The notes: generated by a model not told the origin, from the letters alone. A DNA stretch of 64,000 nucleotides from Rubrivivax rivuli (GCF_004016505.1 NZ_SACR01000007.1:62001-126000), one strand, 5' to 3'; positions 9,859-18,588 are shown, numbered from the stretch's first letter. Translations and numbers: made by a program.

Positions 9859-11927
9859 GGCGCAGCGACCGCAGCCTGCTCGTCACCCGTGTGGCCGTGG
9901 CCGGCGCCGCGGCCGCGGTGCTGCTGCTCTTCACCGGCCTGAGCGCGCTGCTGCTGTGGGGCGGCCCCGGCTCGGAAGACCGCCCGGCGCTGCAGGCCGT
10001 GCCAGGGCTGCTGGCGACAAACGGCCCGTGGCTGGTGGCCGTGGCGCTGGGGGTGGTGCTGGCCGCCGCGGCCGCGGCCGGCCCGCTGCACCGCCGTTGG
10101 GTGGCCGCCCCCGCGCAACTGGCCGAGCAGGCCGAGGTGCTGCTGGGTCCCGAGGTGCAGCGCAACCTCACGCTGCCCGGGGCCGCGGCGCCCTTGCAGG
10201 CGCTGGCGGCGCACATCAACGCGCTGGCCGCGCAGCGCGATGCCCTGCGCGCCGACATCGCCGGCGAGGTGGCCAGCGCCAGCCGCCACATCGAGCAGGA
10301 GCGCCAGCGCCTGGCGGCGCTGATGAGCGAGCTGCCGCAGAGCGTGGTGGTCTGCACATTGGACGGCCGTGTGCTGCTGTACAACCGGCGCGCGCGCCTG
10401 CAGTTCCGCGCCTTGAGCGGCGCGCCCGGCGCCGCCGGTGGTGCCGAGCTGCTGGGCCTGGGGCGCAGCATCCACGCTGTCTTCGACCGCGAGCTCGTGG
10501 CGCACGCGCTGGCTTCGGTGCAGCAGCGCCTGCAGCGCGGGGCCGAGCAGCCGAGCGCGCAGTTCATCACCAGCACGCCCAGCGGGCAGTTGCTGCGCGT
10601 GCGCTTGTCGCCGGTGCGTGCGGTGGCAGAGAAGGCTGCGCGAGAAGCACCGCAGGGCCGCGCTGGGCCCGCCACGCTGGCGGGCTTCGTGCTGTTGCTC
10701 GACAACGTCACGCGCGAGTTCGAGGCCGATGCCGAGAACACCCGCTGGCCGCTCGAAGACATGCGCGGCAGCGACGTGCTGCAGGCGGCGCAGGCGCGCA
10801 TCCAGGCCGGCGGGCGCCTGGCCTGCACGCTGGGGACGGTGGACGAAACGCTGTGGCTGCGTGTGGACAGCTACTCGCTGATGCTGGCGCTGGCCGGCCT
10901 GGCCGAGCGTGTGCACGAGGAACTGGGCTTGCGCCAGGTGCAGCTGCGCCTGCAGGAGCGGCCTGAGGGCGAAGGTGACAGCGGAGGGCCGCGCCGCGCC
11001 CAGCTCGATCTGCTCTGGACCGGCCCCGCCCTCAGCACCGAAACCGCGATGGGCTGGGAGCTCGATGCGCTGCCCCGCTCGGGCGCCGCCGCAGGCCCCG
11101 GCGGCCCGCCCAGCCTGAGCGTGCGCGAGGTCGTGCAGCGCCACGGCGGCAGCGTCTGGTTCGAGCGCGAACGCACGCGGCATGAGGCCTTCTTTCGCTT
11201 CGTGCTGCCCCTGGCCGCCGAGACGGCGCTGCTGGAAACCCTGGAAGCCGCAGACACCGGCGACGAAGGCCGCCCCGACTACCTGGGCTTCGACCTCTTC
11301 GCCGCCAGCCAGCACCAGCGTGCGCTGGACGACCGGCCCTTGGCCGAACTGAGCTACACCGTCTTCGACACCGAGACCACGGGCCTGGACCCGGCCACCG
11401 ACGAGATCCTGCAGATCGGGGCCGTGCGCCTGCTCGCCGGTCGGCTGCTCAAGGGTGAAAGCTTCGACCAGCTGGTGCACCCGGGCCGCAGCATCCCCGC
11501 CGAGGGCATCGCCATCCACGGCATCACGCCAGCGATGGTGGCCGGTCAGCCGCCCATCACCACGGTGCTGCCGGCCTTCCACGCCTACGCGCGCGACACC
11601 GTGCTCGTGGCGCACAACGCCGCCTTCGATCTGCGCTTCTTCCAGATGAAGGAAGCCGCCACCGGCCTGCGTTTCGAGCAGCCGGTGCTCGACACCCTGC
11701 TGCTCTCGGCCGTGCTGCACCCCGCGCAGGCCTCGCACCGGCTGGAGGCCATTGCCGAGCGTTTCGGCGTCAGCGTGCAGGGCCGGCACACCGCGCTGGG
11801 CGACGCGCTGGTCACGGCCGAGATCTTCCGTCGCATGCTGCCGCTGCTGGCGCAGCAGGGCATCGTCACGCTCGGTCAGGCGCGGGCGGCGGCGCAGAAG
11901 ACCTGGTACGCGCAGCTGCGGTACTGA
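9855..11927 (+). CDS. Membrane PAS-pseudokinase-like protein fused to a DnaQ-type 3'-5' exonuclease
   Basis: This 690-residue fusion has two N-terminal membrane helices (about residues 10-32 and 55-75), a PAS-like region (LPQSVVVCTLDGRVLLYNRRAR), and a region resembling a decayed histidine-kinase ATPase domain. Its N-box position reads LALAGLAERV instead of NLLSNA, and near its end SVREVVQRHGGSVWFERE matches the G-box tail, but I see no phospho-accepting H-box. The C-terminal DEDDh exonuclease runs from about residue 500: FDTETTGLD (D, E), HNAAFDLRFF (D) and RHTALGDALVTAE (H, D), so all catalytic residues are present. The start is GTG in a GTGA overlap with the DUF294 stop. The 3' end overlaps the convergent phosphotransferase by 62 bp. 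Confidence 0.85.
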   Translation: MRRSDRSLLVTRVAVAGAAAAVLLLFTGLSALLLWGGPGSEDRPALQAVPGLLATNGPWLVAVALGVVLAAAAAAGPLHRRWVAAPAQLAEQAEVLLGPEVQRNLTLPGAAAPLQALAAHINALAAQRDALRADIAGEVASASRHIEQERQRLAALMSELPQSVVVCTLDGRVLLYNRRARLQFRALSGAPGAAGGAELLGLGRSIHAVFDRELVAHALASVQQRLQRGAEQPSAQFITSTPSGQLLRVRLSPVRAVAEKAAREAPQGRAGPATLAGFVLLLDNVTREFEADAENTRWPLEDMRGSDVLQAAQARIQAGGRLACTLGTVDETLWLRVDSYSLMLALAGLAERVHEELGLRQVQLRLQERPEGEGDSGGPRRAQLDLLWTGPALSTETAMGWELDALPRSGAAAGPGGPPSLSVREVVQRHGGSVWFERERTRHEAFFRFVLPLAAETALLETLEAADTGDEGRPDYLGFDLFAASQHQRALDDRPLAELSYTVFDTETTGLDPATDEILQIGAVRLLAGRLLKGESFDQLVHPGRSIPAEGIAIHGITPAMVAGQPPITTVLPAFHAYARDTVLVAHNAAFDLRFFQMKEAATGLRFEQPVLDTLLLSAVLHPAQASHRLEAIAERFGVSVQGRHTALGDALVTAEIFRRMLPLLAQQGIVTLGQARAAAQKTWYAQLRY

Positions 11928-13026
11928 GGCCACCGGCACCCGGCACGGCCGGCAGCCCCGAAAGCAGGGCTTCGATCTCTTCACGCGGGTAAGGTGCGTC
12001 TCTGCCTTCGCGGTGCAGCTTCACGTAGAAGTCGTCGACGACAGCGGCTGTCGGCGCGTGGCGGATGAGAAGGGCCGCGGCGCATGAAGGCAAGGCCGGC
12101 ATCAGCCGGTGCGGGTCTTCTCCCTGCGCCACGGCCCGAACCAGTGCCATGCGTTCCTGCGCGCTGCCGGCTGCCGGCACGAAGGCCTGGACCAGCCAGG
12201 CCGTCCAGCGGGCCAGGACGTAGGCGCGGTCCAGGCTGGCGTGGTGGCGCAGGTAGCCCAACTCATCGGCCGAGAGCGCGAAGCTCTCGGACATCGCCAG
12301 CCCGAGATCGGCAAAGCAGAGCCCTTGCCCATCGGTCAGGATGTTGTCGAAGTGGGCGTCGCCGTGCAGCAAGCCCAGCGCATTCATACGGGGAACATCG
12401 ACCGTCAAGCCGTGATCGACCATGGCGCACGCTGCCTCCAGCGCGTCCGGGCCCGCCGCCAGTTGTTGCTTCAGCCATGCCGACAGCGTCCAGGGCAGGC
12501 GCTCCATGAAGATCATGACGCTGGCCGAAGCCGCTGCCAGCGCCTGCAGGCGTCGGCCCATGGCCTCGGCCCCACCCCAGTGGCCGACAGCGGCCTCGAT
12601 GTCGATCAACTCGCTGGGCAGCGGCCCGGCCCCCGCTGCCGCAGCGTCTTCCAGCACGCGCCAGTGGTGCATCAAGGGAAAACTCTCCAGCTGTTGCGCG
12701 AGCACCCAGCCCGTCGTCATGGTGTGGGCGGCCAGCTCGCGCCAGACCCCAAAGCCGACCGAGCCGACATTGCGCTGGCAAAACGTCGGCAGCCCAAAGA
12801 GGTTGGCCGTTGACAGCCGGTTTTCGGGGCGCCGCTCCAGGTCGGTCAGCCGCACACGCTTGACGAAGACCTGTTGGCCTTCCAGCGCCAGCGAAAACGT
12901 GGCGCCGCCGATGCCCGAGCCCAGGGGCTCGGCCCTGCTCATCAGCTGCGCCATCTGCGGCTCGCTCAGCCGTGCCAGTGTTTGTGAGAGCTGTGCATGC
13001 CGTGCCATGCGCTCGCTGTGGGTCAT
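11866..13026 (-). CDS. Phosphotransferase/kinase-fold protein of unknown substrate
   Basis: This 386-residue protein has aminoglycoside-phosphotransferase/eukaryotic-like kinase features: LGSGIGGATFSLALEGQQVFVKRV (glycine loop and ATP-binding Lys), HGDAHFDNIL (catalytic loop, Asp and Asn) and CFADLG (Mg-binding DFG equivalent). The remainder is helical and not recognised. The ATG at 13026 (MTHSERMARHA) was preferred to upstream in-frame codons because these would run into the divergent regulator's promoter. It is transcribed divergently from the GntR-ABC operon and its 3' end overlaps the exonuclease gene by 62 bp. The substrate, whether small molecule or protein, cannot be told. Confidence 0.75.
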   Translation of the reverse strand: MTHSERMARHAQLSQTLARLSEPQMAQLMSRAEPLGSGIGGATFSLALEGQQVFVKRVRLTDLERRPENRLSTANLFGLPTFCQRNVGSVGFGVWRELAAHTMTTGWVLAQQLESFPLMHHWRVLEDAAAAGAGPLPSELIDIEAAVGHWGGAEAMGRRLQALAAASASVMIFMERLPWTLSAWLKQQLAAGPDALEAACAMVDHGLTVDVPRMNALGLLHGDAHFDNILTDGQGLCFADLGLAMSESFALSADELGYLRHHASLDRAYVLARWTAWLVQAFVPAAGSAQERMALVRAVAQGEDPHRLMPALPSCAAALLIRHAPTAAVVDDFYVKLHREGRDAPYPREEIEALLSGLPAVPGAGGLSTAAARTRSSAPPPAPDRA

Positions 13027-13089
13027 GCTGCAAGCCTGAAGCGCCGGATCGGGGGCGGCGCATGCAAACCAGCCTACACGATGTACCTC

Positions 13090-13123
13090 TTGACAAGGTG
13101 TACTAGTGAACCCGTACACTAGT
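13090..13123 (+). promoter_or_regulatory. Promoter and operator of the YtrA-type regulator
   Basis: TTGACA (13090-13095) and TACACT (13115-13120) form a sigma70-like promoter with a long 19-bp spacer. A perfect inverted repeat ACTAGTG-N8-CACTAGT (13102-13123) covers the spacer and the -10 element, ideal for autorepression by the GntR protein. The -10 ends 7 nt before the ATG and there is no Shine-Dalgarno, so the mRNA is probably leaderless. Confidence 0.65.
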
Positions 13124-13127
13124 CCAC

Positions 13128-13532
13128 ATGGACACCCCGATCCTGTTCCAGATCAACACCGGCTCCGCCGAGCCCATCTACCGCCAACTGATGGACCAGC
13201 TGCGCCGCCGGGTGGCCGCGGGGCAGTGGGTGGCGGGGCAGGAGCTGCCTTCGGTGCGTGACCTGGCGCTGCAGCTGGCCGTGCACCCGATGACCATCTC
13301 CAAGGCCTACAGCCTGCTGGAGCTGGAAGGCCTGCTGGAGCGCCGGCGCGGCCTGCCCATGGTGATTGCCGCCGGCCACGCCCGGCCCGCCGCCGCGCGC
13401 GACCGGCTGGAAAGCCTGCGCCCCGCGCTGGCGCGCGCCGCCGCCGAAGCGCGTGAACTCGACATCCCGAAAGCCCAGGCCCTGCGCCTCTTCGAGCGTC
13501 TGCTCGACGCCCCTGACACCGGAGCCCTCTGA
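13128..13532 (+). CDS. GntR family (YtrA-type) transcriptional regulator
   Basis: This 134-residue repressor has an N-terminal winged helix (PIYRQLMDQLRRRVAAGQW, then ELPSVRDLALQLAVHPMTISKAY, the recognition helix) and only a short C-terminal dimerisation tail, as in the YtrA subfamily that controls adjacent ABC transporters. The ligand is unknown. The stop TGA shares its last base with the ATG of the ATPase gene (TGATG), so the regulator heads the operon it presumably controls. An inverted repeat overlapping its promoter is the likely operator. Confidence 0.9.
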   Translation: MDTPILFQINTGSAEPIYRQLMDQLRRRVAAGQWVAGQELPSVRDLALQLAVHPMTISKAYSLLELEGLLERRRGLPMVIAAGHARPAAARDRLESLRPALARAAAEARELDIPKAQALRLFERLLDAPDTGAL

Positions 13533-14440
13533 TGAACCTGAGCCCCTCGTCTTCCGCCGGCGCGGCCCCCACCGGGCTGCTGCTGCAGACCGCCACGCTG
13601 CCTGCCGCACCCGCCAGCGTGCAGATCAACGGCCTGCGCGTGGCCTACCGCGGCCAGCCGGTGCTGCAGGGCCTGGATTGGACGCTGCAGCCCGGCCAGG
13701 TGGTGGGCCTGCTGGGCCGCAACGGCGCCGGCAAGACCACGCTGCTGGAAGCCCTGCTGGGCCTGCGCGATGCGCAGGGCGGCAGCGTGCAGCTTTTCGG
13801 CGAGCCGGCATCGAAGCCCAGCGACGCGGTGCGCGCACGCATCGGCTACGTGCCGCAGAGCAACGACCTCTTCGGCGAGCTGCGCGCGCCGCAGCTGCTC
13901 GACTACTTCCGCGGCTTCTACCCGCGCTGGAACGGCGAGAAGGTGGCGCAGCTGCTGCGGCGCTGGGAGGTGCCGCTGGACCTGGACATCGCCCGCATGA
14001 GCGGCGGCCAGCAGCAGCGCCTGTCCATCATCCGCGCGCTGGCGCACGAGCCCGATCTGCTGGTGCTGGACGAACCCGTGGCCAGCCTCGACCCGCTGGT
14101 GCGCCGCGACTTCCTGCGTGAGCTGGTGGAACAGGTGCTCGACCGCGGCACCACGGTGGTCTTCAGCACGCACATCCTGTCGGACCTGGAGCGCGTGGCC
14201 TTCAATGTCGCCTTCCTGCGCGAAGGCCGCATCGTGCTGCAGGCGGCGCTGGACGAATTGCTGGAGACGAGCCAGATCGTGGTGGGCGCCGAAGCGCAGC
14301 TGGCGCTGCTGCCGGCTGCCGACGTGCTGGCCCGCCAGCCCGGCCGCTGGCTGGTGCGCCGGGCGGAGGGCGCCGCGCTGCCCGCCGGCCTGGTGGCCCA
14401 GCGCGCCAGCCTGGAAGACCTGTTCGAGGTGTTGACGTGA
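13532..14440 (+). CDS. ABC transporter ATP-binding protein
   Basis: This 302-residue ATPase has Walker A LLGRNGAGKTTLLEAL (about residues 58-73), a Q-loop (GYVPQSNDLFG), signature MSGGQQQRLSII (about 155) and Walker B LLVLDEPVASLDP with the H-loop VVFSTHILSD. A C-terminal extension of about 70 residues follows, as in YtrB/CcmA-type exporters. It energises the membrane protein encoded next, with which it overlaps by GTGA. The YtrA-type regulator upstream suggests a role in envelope stress or antimicrobial resistance, known for related systems in Gram-positive bacteria. The substrate here is unknown. Confidence 0.9.
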   Translation: MNLSPSSSAGAAPTGLLLQTATLPAAPASVQINGLRVAYRGQPVLQGLDWTLQPGQVVGLLGRNGAGKTTLLEALLGLRDAQGGSVQLFGEPASKPSDAVRARIGYVPQSNDLFGELRAPQLLDYFRGFYPRWNGEKVAQLLRRWEVPLDLDIARMSGGQQQRLSIIRALAHEPDLLVLDEPVASLDPLVRRDFLRELVEQVLDRGTTVVFSTHILSDLERVAFNVAFLREGRIVLQAALDELLETSQIVVGAEAQLALLPAADVLARQPGRWLVRRAEGAALPAGLVAQRASLEDLFEVLT

Positions 14441-15849
14441 GCGCCGCCGCCCCGCGCCTGAACCCCTGGGCGCTGCACGCCTCGCTGCTGCGCCAGCCCT
14501 GGCAGGCGCGGCGCAACCGGCGCAGCTGGCTGTCGCTGTCGCTGGTGCCGGTGCTGGCGGTGGGCGTGGCCTTGGCCTTGAGCACCGCCTTGCGCCTGAA
14601 GGCTGGCGGCGTGCTGATGATGGGCGGGCTGGTGCTGCTGGTGATCTTGTGGCACCTGCAGGTCGACGGCCTGCTGCGGCAGAACCGCCATGTGCTGGCC
14701 CGGCTGGTGCCCGGCCATGCGCAGGCCTTGCAACTCAGCCTGCTGGTGCAAGGGCTGGCATTCACCGCCGTGGCCGTGCTGCTGATCAGCCTGGGCAGCA
14801 GCCCGCAGCTGCGCTGGCTGTGGCTGTGCCTGATGGTGGTGGTGATGCTGGCCTGGCTGGTGCGCGAGCCGCTGGGCTGGATCGCCTTCGGCCTGCTCTC
14901 GCCGCTGCTGGGCGAGCTGCCGCGCTGGACGCAGCAGCTCGCCGGCCTGCCCTGGGGCGCGCAGCTGCTGGGGCTGGGCAGCCTGGTGCTGCTGCTGGCC
15001 GCCTGCGCCGGCCAGGGCGGGGCCTGGCACTTGTGGTTCGACGGGCGCCACCGCCGCCTGCAGCGCTCCATCGACGCGCTGTCGCGCGGCGAAACCGTGG
15101 CCGCGGTGGACCAGGGCCGGCTGGGCCGCGCCGTCACGCGCTGCTTCGACTGGCCGCAGCGCGTGTGGCGCCGCCGGGTCATTGCGGCAGGCCCGCGGCT
15201 GCCGATGGGCACGCGGCTGGGGGTGGCCCTCGGCACGGGCGGCGCCATGCCTGCCTTGCTGTGGCTGGGCGTGTGCATCTTTGCCGTGCTGGGCTTGATG
15301 CTCTGGGCGCGGCAGGTGTCGTGGTCGATGCTGGCCGAGCCGGGGCGCCTGGGCATCTGCATCGGGCTGTTCTCGATGCTGGCCGGGGTCTTGAACGGCC
15401 GGCTCGAACGCCTGTGGGCGCGCCGCCGCGAGCAGGCCTTGATGCTGCTGCTGCCGGGCTGCCCGCGCGGCCCGGGCATGGCCGGGCTGGAGCAGCGCTG
15501 GCGCGCCCAGGCCGTGCTGCTCTGGGCCGGCCTCACGGCACTGGCGCTGGCCCTCACCCACCAGGGTGGCGCCGCGAGCCGCGACTTCGTGCTCTTCGTG
15601 GCGCTGCTCTGCCTGCCCTTGCCCTGGTTGGCGCAGTGGCGCGCCCGGCGGCTGCAGGCCAAGCCCAGCCCCTGGGTCTTCGGCCCCTGGCCCGCGCTGG
15701 CCGGCCTGGCCGGCGTGGGCGCGGTGCACCTGGGCCTCACGGCCGCCTGGAGCCTGGGCGCCGCACTGGCCGTGGCCGTGGGGGCGGAACTGTGTGTGCG
15801 GCGTGACCGGCGTCCGCCGCTGCCCTTGCCCGCGGGCCGCGCCGGCTGA
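14437..15849 (+). CDS. ABC transporter membrane subunit (putative)
   Basis: This 470-residue polytopic membrane protein has roughly ten to twelve hydrophobic segments separated by Arg-rich cytoplasmic loops (for example RRNRRSWLSLSL near residue 28 and RRLQRSIDALSRGE around 205). No recognised domain signature was found. Its position, start overlap (GTG in GTGA) and co-operonic ATPase mark it as the permease partner of a two-gene ABC exporter. No periplasmic binding protein is present, which favours export. The family could not be named. Confidence 0.75.
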   Translation: MSAAAPRLNPWALHASLLRQPWQARRNRRSWLSLSLVPVLAVGVALALSTALRLKAGGVLMMGGLVLLVILWHLQVDGLLRQNRHVLARLVPGHAQALQLSLLVQGLAFTAVAVLLISLGSSPQLRWLWLCLMVVVMLAWLVREPLGWIAFGLLSPLLGELPRWTQQLAGLPWGAQLLGLGSLVLLLAACAGQGGAWHLWFDGRHRRLQRSIDALSRGETVAAVDQGRLGRAVTRCFDWPQRVWRRRVIAAGPRLPMGTRLGVALGTGGAMPALLWLGVCIFAVLGLMLWARQVSWSMLAEPGRLGICIGLFSMLAGVLNGRLERLWARRREQALMLLLPGCPRGPGMAGLEQRWRAQAVLLWAGLTALALALTHQGGAASRDFVLFVALLCLPLPWLAQWRARRLQAKPSPWVFGPWPALAGLAGVGAVHLGLTAAWSLGAALAVAVGAELCVRRDRRPPLPLPAGRAG

Positions 15850-15863
15850 CGCGGAGGCGCGCC

Positions 15864-17126
15864 ATGGTCGCCGCGTCCCTGAGCCCCGAACTGCAAGCCT
15901 GGGGCATCGCCGCGGTGTTCGCGGTGGTCTACCTCGGCATGTTCCTCGGCGGCCTGCCGCGGCTGAAGCTCGACCGCACCGGCGTGGCACTGCTGGGCGC
16001 CATTGCCGCCATCGCGCTCGCGGGCTGGAGCGTGGAAGAGGCTGCCCGCAGCGTGGACCTGCCCACGCTTGTGCTGCTCTTTGCCTTCATGGTGGTGTCG
16101 GCGCAGTTGCGCCTGGGCGGCTTCTACGGCGCCGTCACGCGGCGTGTGGGGGCGCTGCCGCTGAGCGAGGCCGGCCTGCTCGGCGCGCTGATCGCCGTGG
16201 CCGGCGTGCTCTCGGCGGTGTTCAGCAACGACGTGGTCTGCCTGGCCATGACACCCGTGGTGGCGCGCCTGTGCCTGCAGCGCCGCGCCGACCCCGTGCC
16301 CTTCCTCGTGGGCCTGGCCTGCGCGGCCAACATCGGCTCGGCGGCCACGCTCATCGGCAACCCGCAGAACATGCTGATCGGCTCGGTGCTGCAACTGCAC
16401 TTCGCCGACTACGTGCGTGCCGCGCTGCCACCCGTGGCCGGCGCGCTGCTGCTGCTGTGGCTGTGGCTGGCGTATCGCCCCGGAGGCCCGGGCCGCAGCG
16501 CGGGCGGTGGCCCAGGCGTGCCCGAGGTGGTGCCTGTGGACGATGAGCCGGCCTACGACACCGTCCAGACCGCCAAGGGCCTGCTCGTGGCCGGCGCGTT
16601 GGTGCTGATCTTTCTCGTCACCGACTGGCCGCGCGAGGTGTGCGCGCTGGTCGGGGCCGGGGTGCTGCTGCTCAGCCGGCGCCTGCATTCGGCGCGGGTG
16701 CTGGGCTTCATCGACTGGCCGCTGCTGCTGCTCTTCATCGGCCTGTTCATCGTCAACCACGCCTTCGAAGGCACGGGGCTGGCTGCGCAGGCGGTGCAGG
16801 CCCTGGCGGCGCAGGGTGTGCATCTGCACGAGCCCGGGCCGCTCCTGGTGGTGGGGGTGCTCTTGTCCAACCTGGTGAGCAACGTGCCCGCGGTGATGCT
16901 GCTGCTGCCGCACCTGCAGGGTGAGCAGGCCGGCGTGATGCTGGCGCTGGTGAGCACCTTCGCCGGCAACCTGCTGCTGGTGGGCAGCATCGCCAACCTC
17001 ATCGTGGCCGATCTGGCGAAGCAGCAAGGCATCGCCATCGGCTGGCGGCAGCACCTGCGCATCGGTCTGCCGGTGACGCTGATGAGCCTGGCACTGGCGA
17101 TGGGCTGGTTGTCGTTGCGCCCATGA
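15864..17126 (+). CDS. SLC13/ArsB-NhaD-type ion permease
   Basis: This 420-residue protein has about 11 membrane helices in the ion-transporter superfamily pattern: two inverted halves, each with a re-entrant motif. The first half has FSNDVVCLAMTPVV and AANIGSAATLIGNPQNML, and the second has LVSNVPAVMLLLPHL and STFAGNLLLVGSIANLIVAD. The NPQN motif and the paired SN-P motifs are seen in ArsB, NhaD and SLC13 anion permeases. The transported ion (arsenite, sodium/proton or dicarboxylate) is undetermined, and no arsenic genes are adjacent. It starts 14 bp after the ABC membrane gene with a GGAGGCG-type ribosome site and may belong to the same transcript. Confidence 0.82.
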   Translation: MVAASLSPELQAWGIAAVFAVVYLGMFLGGLPRLKLDRTGVALLGAIAAIALAGWSVEEAARSVDLPTLVLLFAFMVVSAQLRLGGFYGAVTRRVGALPLSEAGLLGALIAVAGVLSAVFSNDVVCLAMTPVVARLCLQRRADPVPFLVGLACAANIGSAATLIGNPQNMLIGSVLQLHFADYVRAALPPVAGALLLLWLWLAYRPGGPGRSAGGGPGVPEVVPVDDEPAYDTVQTAKGLLVAGALVLIFLVTDWPREVCALVGAGVLLLSRRLHSARVLGFIDWPLLLLFIGLFIVNHAFEGTGLAAQAVQALAAQGVHLHEPGPLLVVGVLLSNLVSNVPAVMLLLPHLQGEQAGVMLALVSTFAGNLLLVGSIANLIVADLAKQQGIAIGWRQHLRIGLPVTLMSLALAMGWLSLRP

Positions 17127-17149
17127 AAAAGGCCCCGCACCGCGGGGCC
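17126..17149 (-). terminator. Terminator for the small membrane-peptide gene
   Basis: An 8-bp GC stem (GGCCCCGC/GCGGGGCC) with a 3-nt loop at 17131-17149 is followed on the minus strand by TTTTT, 30 bp after the stop of the gene at 17179. It overlaps the stop region of the convergent permease and may help end both transcripts. Confidence 0.75.
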
Positions 17150-17178
17150 CCGTGTCGCAAGGGAGAACAGCCGGGCGC

Positions 17179-17394
17179 TCAGGCGCGCGGTGCCGGCGCG
17201 GCGGCCAGCAGCACCGGGCCTTGCTGGGCCAGCAGGCTGTTGGGCGCGGGCGCCACGGCCAGGCTGTCGATGCTGCCCATGAGCACCAGCGTCATCACGG
17301 CGGCCAGGCCCAGCGAGGCGGCGCGGTGGCCGATTTCGCGACGGCTGACGCCGAAAGTGAGCGGAGTGCTGGTGGTGTGACGGGCGGTGTTCAT
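17179..17394 (-). CDS. Small hypothetical membrane/secreted peptide
   Basis: This 71-residue protein has a polar N terminus with RREIGHRA, one hydrophobic helix (LGLAAVMTLVLMGSI, about residues 30-45) and an Ala/Pro-rich tail. The start at 17394 is set by AAGGAG located 6 bases upstream. It has its own terminator and no operon partners. It could be a single-pass inner-membrane peptide or have a non-cleaved signal anchor. No family was recognised. Confidence 0.65.
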   Translation of the reverse strand: MNTARHTTSTPLTFGVSRREIGHRAASLGLAAVMTLVLMGSIDSLAVAPAPNSLLAQQGPVLLAAAPAPRA

Positions 17395-17535
17395 GAAGGG
17401 CTCCTTTGCGCTGTGGCGGGCACCGACGGGTGTGTCGATGGGTGCACTGTAGGCAGCGCCCCGGCGCGCGGCCACGCGCTTGCGACAGGTCGCAGGCGGC
17501 GTGCGCCGAGCGGCAGATGCCGGCGATGAACGGTG

Positions 17536-18588
17536 TCAGCCGCGCGCGTGCCAGGCCCGCAGCAGCGCGGCCTCGCGCGCTGGCGCCAGGCCCACGGCAG
17601 GGCGCGGCGGGCCGCCGGCGATGGGCTGCGGCCCGCCGCCGTGCTGCGCGGCCCAGGCCGCGGTGTCGGCAAAGGTCTGTGCCAGCGGCCGGCACTGCAG
17701 CCCCGTGGCCAGGGCGCGGCCGATGTCGGCGCGGTGCACGCCGCTGCTGACGGCGGGCAGCCACACGGGCAGGTCGCTCCAGGGCGCCACGCCCTGCGCA
17801 AGCACGAAGTCTTCGTCCACCCATTGCAGGCGCGCCTGCGGCGCCAGCGCAGCCTGCCCAGCCGCCAGGAAACCGGCCATGGTCAGGGGCTCTTCGGGCC
17901 CGGTGAGGTTGCAGGCGCCGCCGGTACAGGCCTCGGCCTGGTGCAGCAGCCACAGCGCGGCGTCGCGCGCGTCGATGCACTGCACCGGGCCCAGCGGGTC
18001 GCCGGGGGCCAGCATCTCGGTGTCGGGCTCGGTGGCCGCACGCGCCAGGCGCTCGGCCCACCAGGTGAATCGGCCGGTGGGGTCCCACGGGCCCACCAGC
18101 AGCCCCGGGCGGGCGATGAGCGCCCGCTCGCCGAAACCTTCCAGCGCCGCGTCTTCGCACAAGGCCTTCAGCGCGCCGTAGTTCGCGCCCGTGACGGCCT
18201 GCGCCTGCTCGGCGCCGGGCAAGGTGAGCCGCGGCGCGCTCTCGTCGGTGGCCAGGCCGTCGAAGCTGGCATAGACGCTGATGCTGGAGATCAGCTGGTA
18301 CTGCCCCACGCGGTCGGCCAGCAGCGCCGCGGCCTGCGCCACCTGGCGCGGGAAGTAGGCGCTGGTGTCGATGGCGGCGTCCCAGGTGCCGCCTTCGCTC
18401 ACGCGGCCCAAGGCGGCCGCGAAGGCCGCGGCATCGTCACGGTCGGCGATGCGGTGCTCGGCCTCGGGAAAGAGCTGCGCGTTGCTGCGGCCGCGGTGCA
18501 GCAGCGTGACCTCGTGACCGGCCTGCAGCGCCAGTTCTGCCAAGTGGCGGCCCAGGAAGCGGGTGCCGCCGAGGATGAGCAGGTTCAT
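17536..18588 (-). CDS. NAD-dependent epimerase/dehydratase family protein
   Basis: This 350-residue protein has an extended short-chain dehydrogenase/reductase fold. LILGGTRFLGRHLAELAL at the N terminus is the NAD(P)-binding glycine motif. SSISVYASF and YGALKALCE supply the catalytic Ser and the YxxxK pair. The sequence resembles the group often annotated as epimerase or isoflavone-reductase-like enzymes. The substrate is unknown, possibly a sugar nucleotide. The start at 18588 (MNLLILGG) puts the glycine loop at the expected position. It is divergent from the hybrid kinase gene, 94 bp away. Confidence 0.85.
   Translation of the reverse strand: MNLLILGGTRFLGRHLAELALQAGHEVTLLHRGRSNAQLFPEAEHRIADRDDAAAFAAALGRVSEGGTWDAAIDTSAYFPRQVAQAAALLADRVGQYQLISSISVYASFDGLATDESAPRLTLPGAEQAQAVTGANYGALKALCEDAALEGFGERALIARPGLLVGPWDPTGRFTWWAERLARAATEPDTEMLAPGDPLGPVQCIDARDAALWLLHQAEACTGGACNLTGPEEPLTMAGFLAAGQAALAPQARLQWVDEDFVLAQGVAPWSDLPVWLPAVSSGVHRADIGRALATGLQCRPLAQTFADTAAWAAQHGGGPQPIAGGPPRPAVGLAPAREAALLRAWHARG

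Noticed and set aside
14202-17054. 950-codon minus-strand frame over the ABC and ion permease genes
   Set aside because: The composition is typical of the complement of Leu/Ala-rich membrane-protein codons; no ribosome site or conserved motif.
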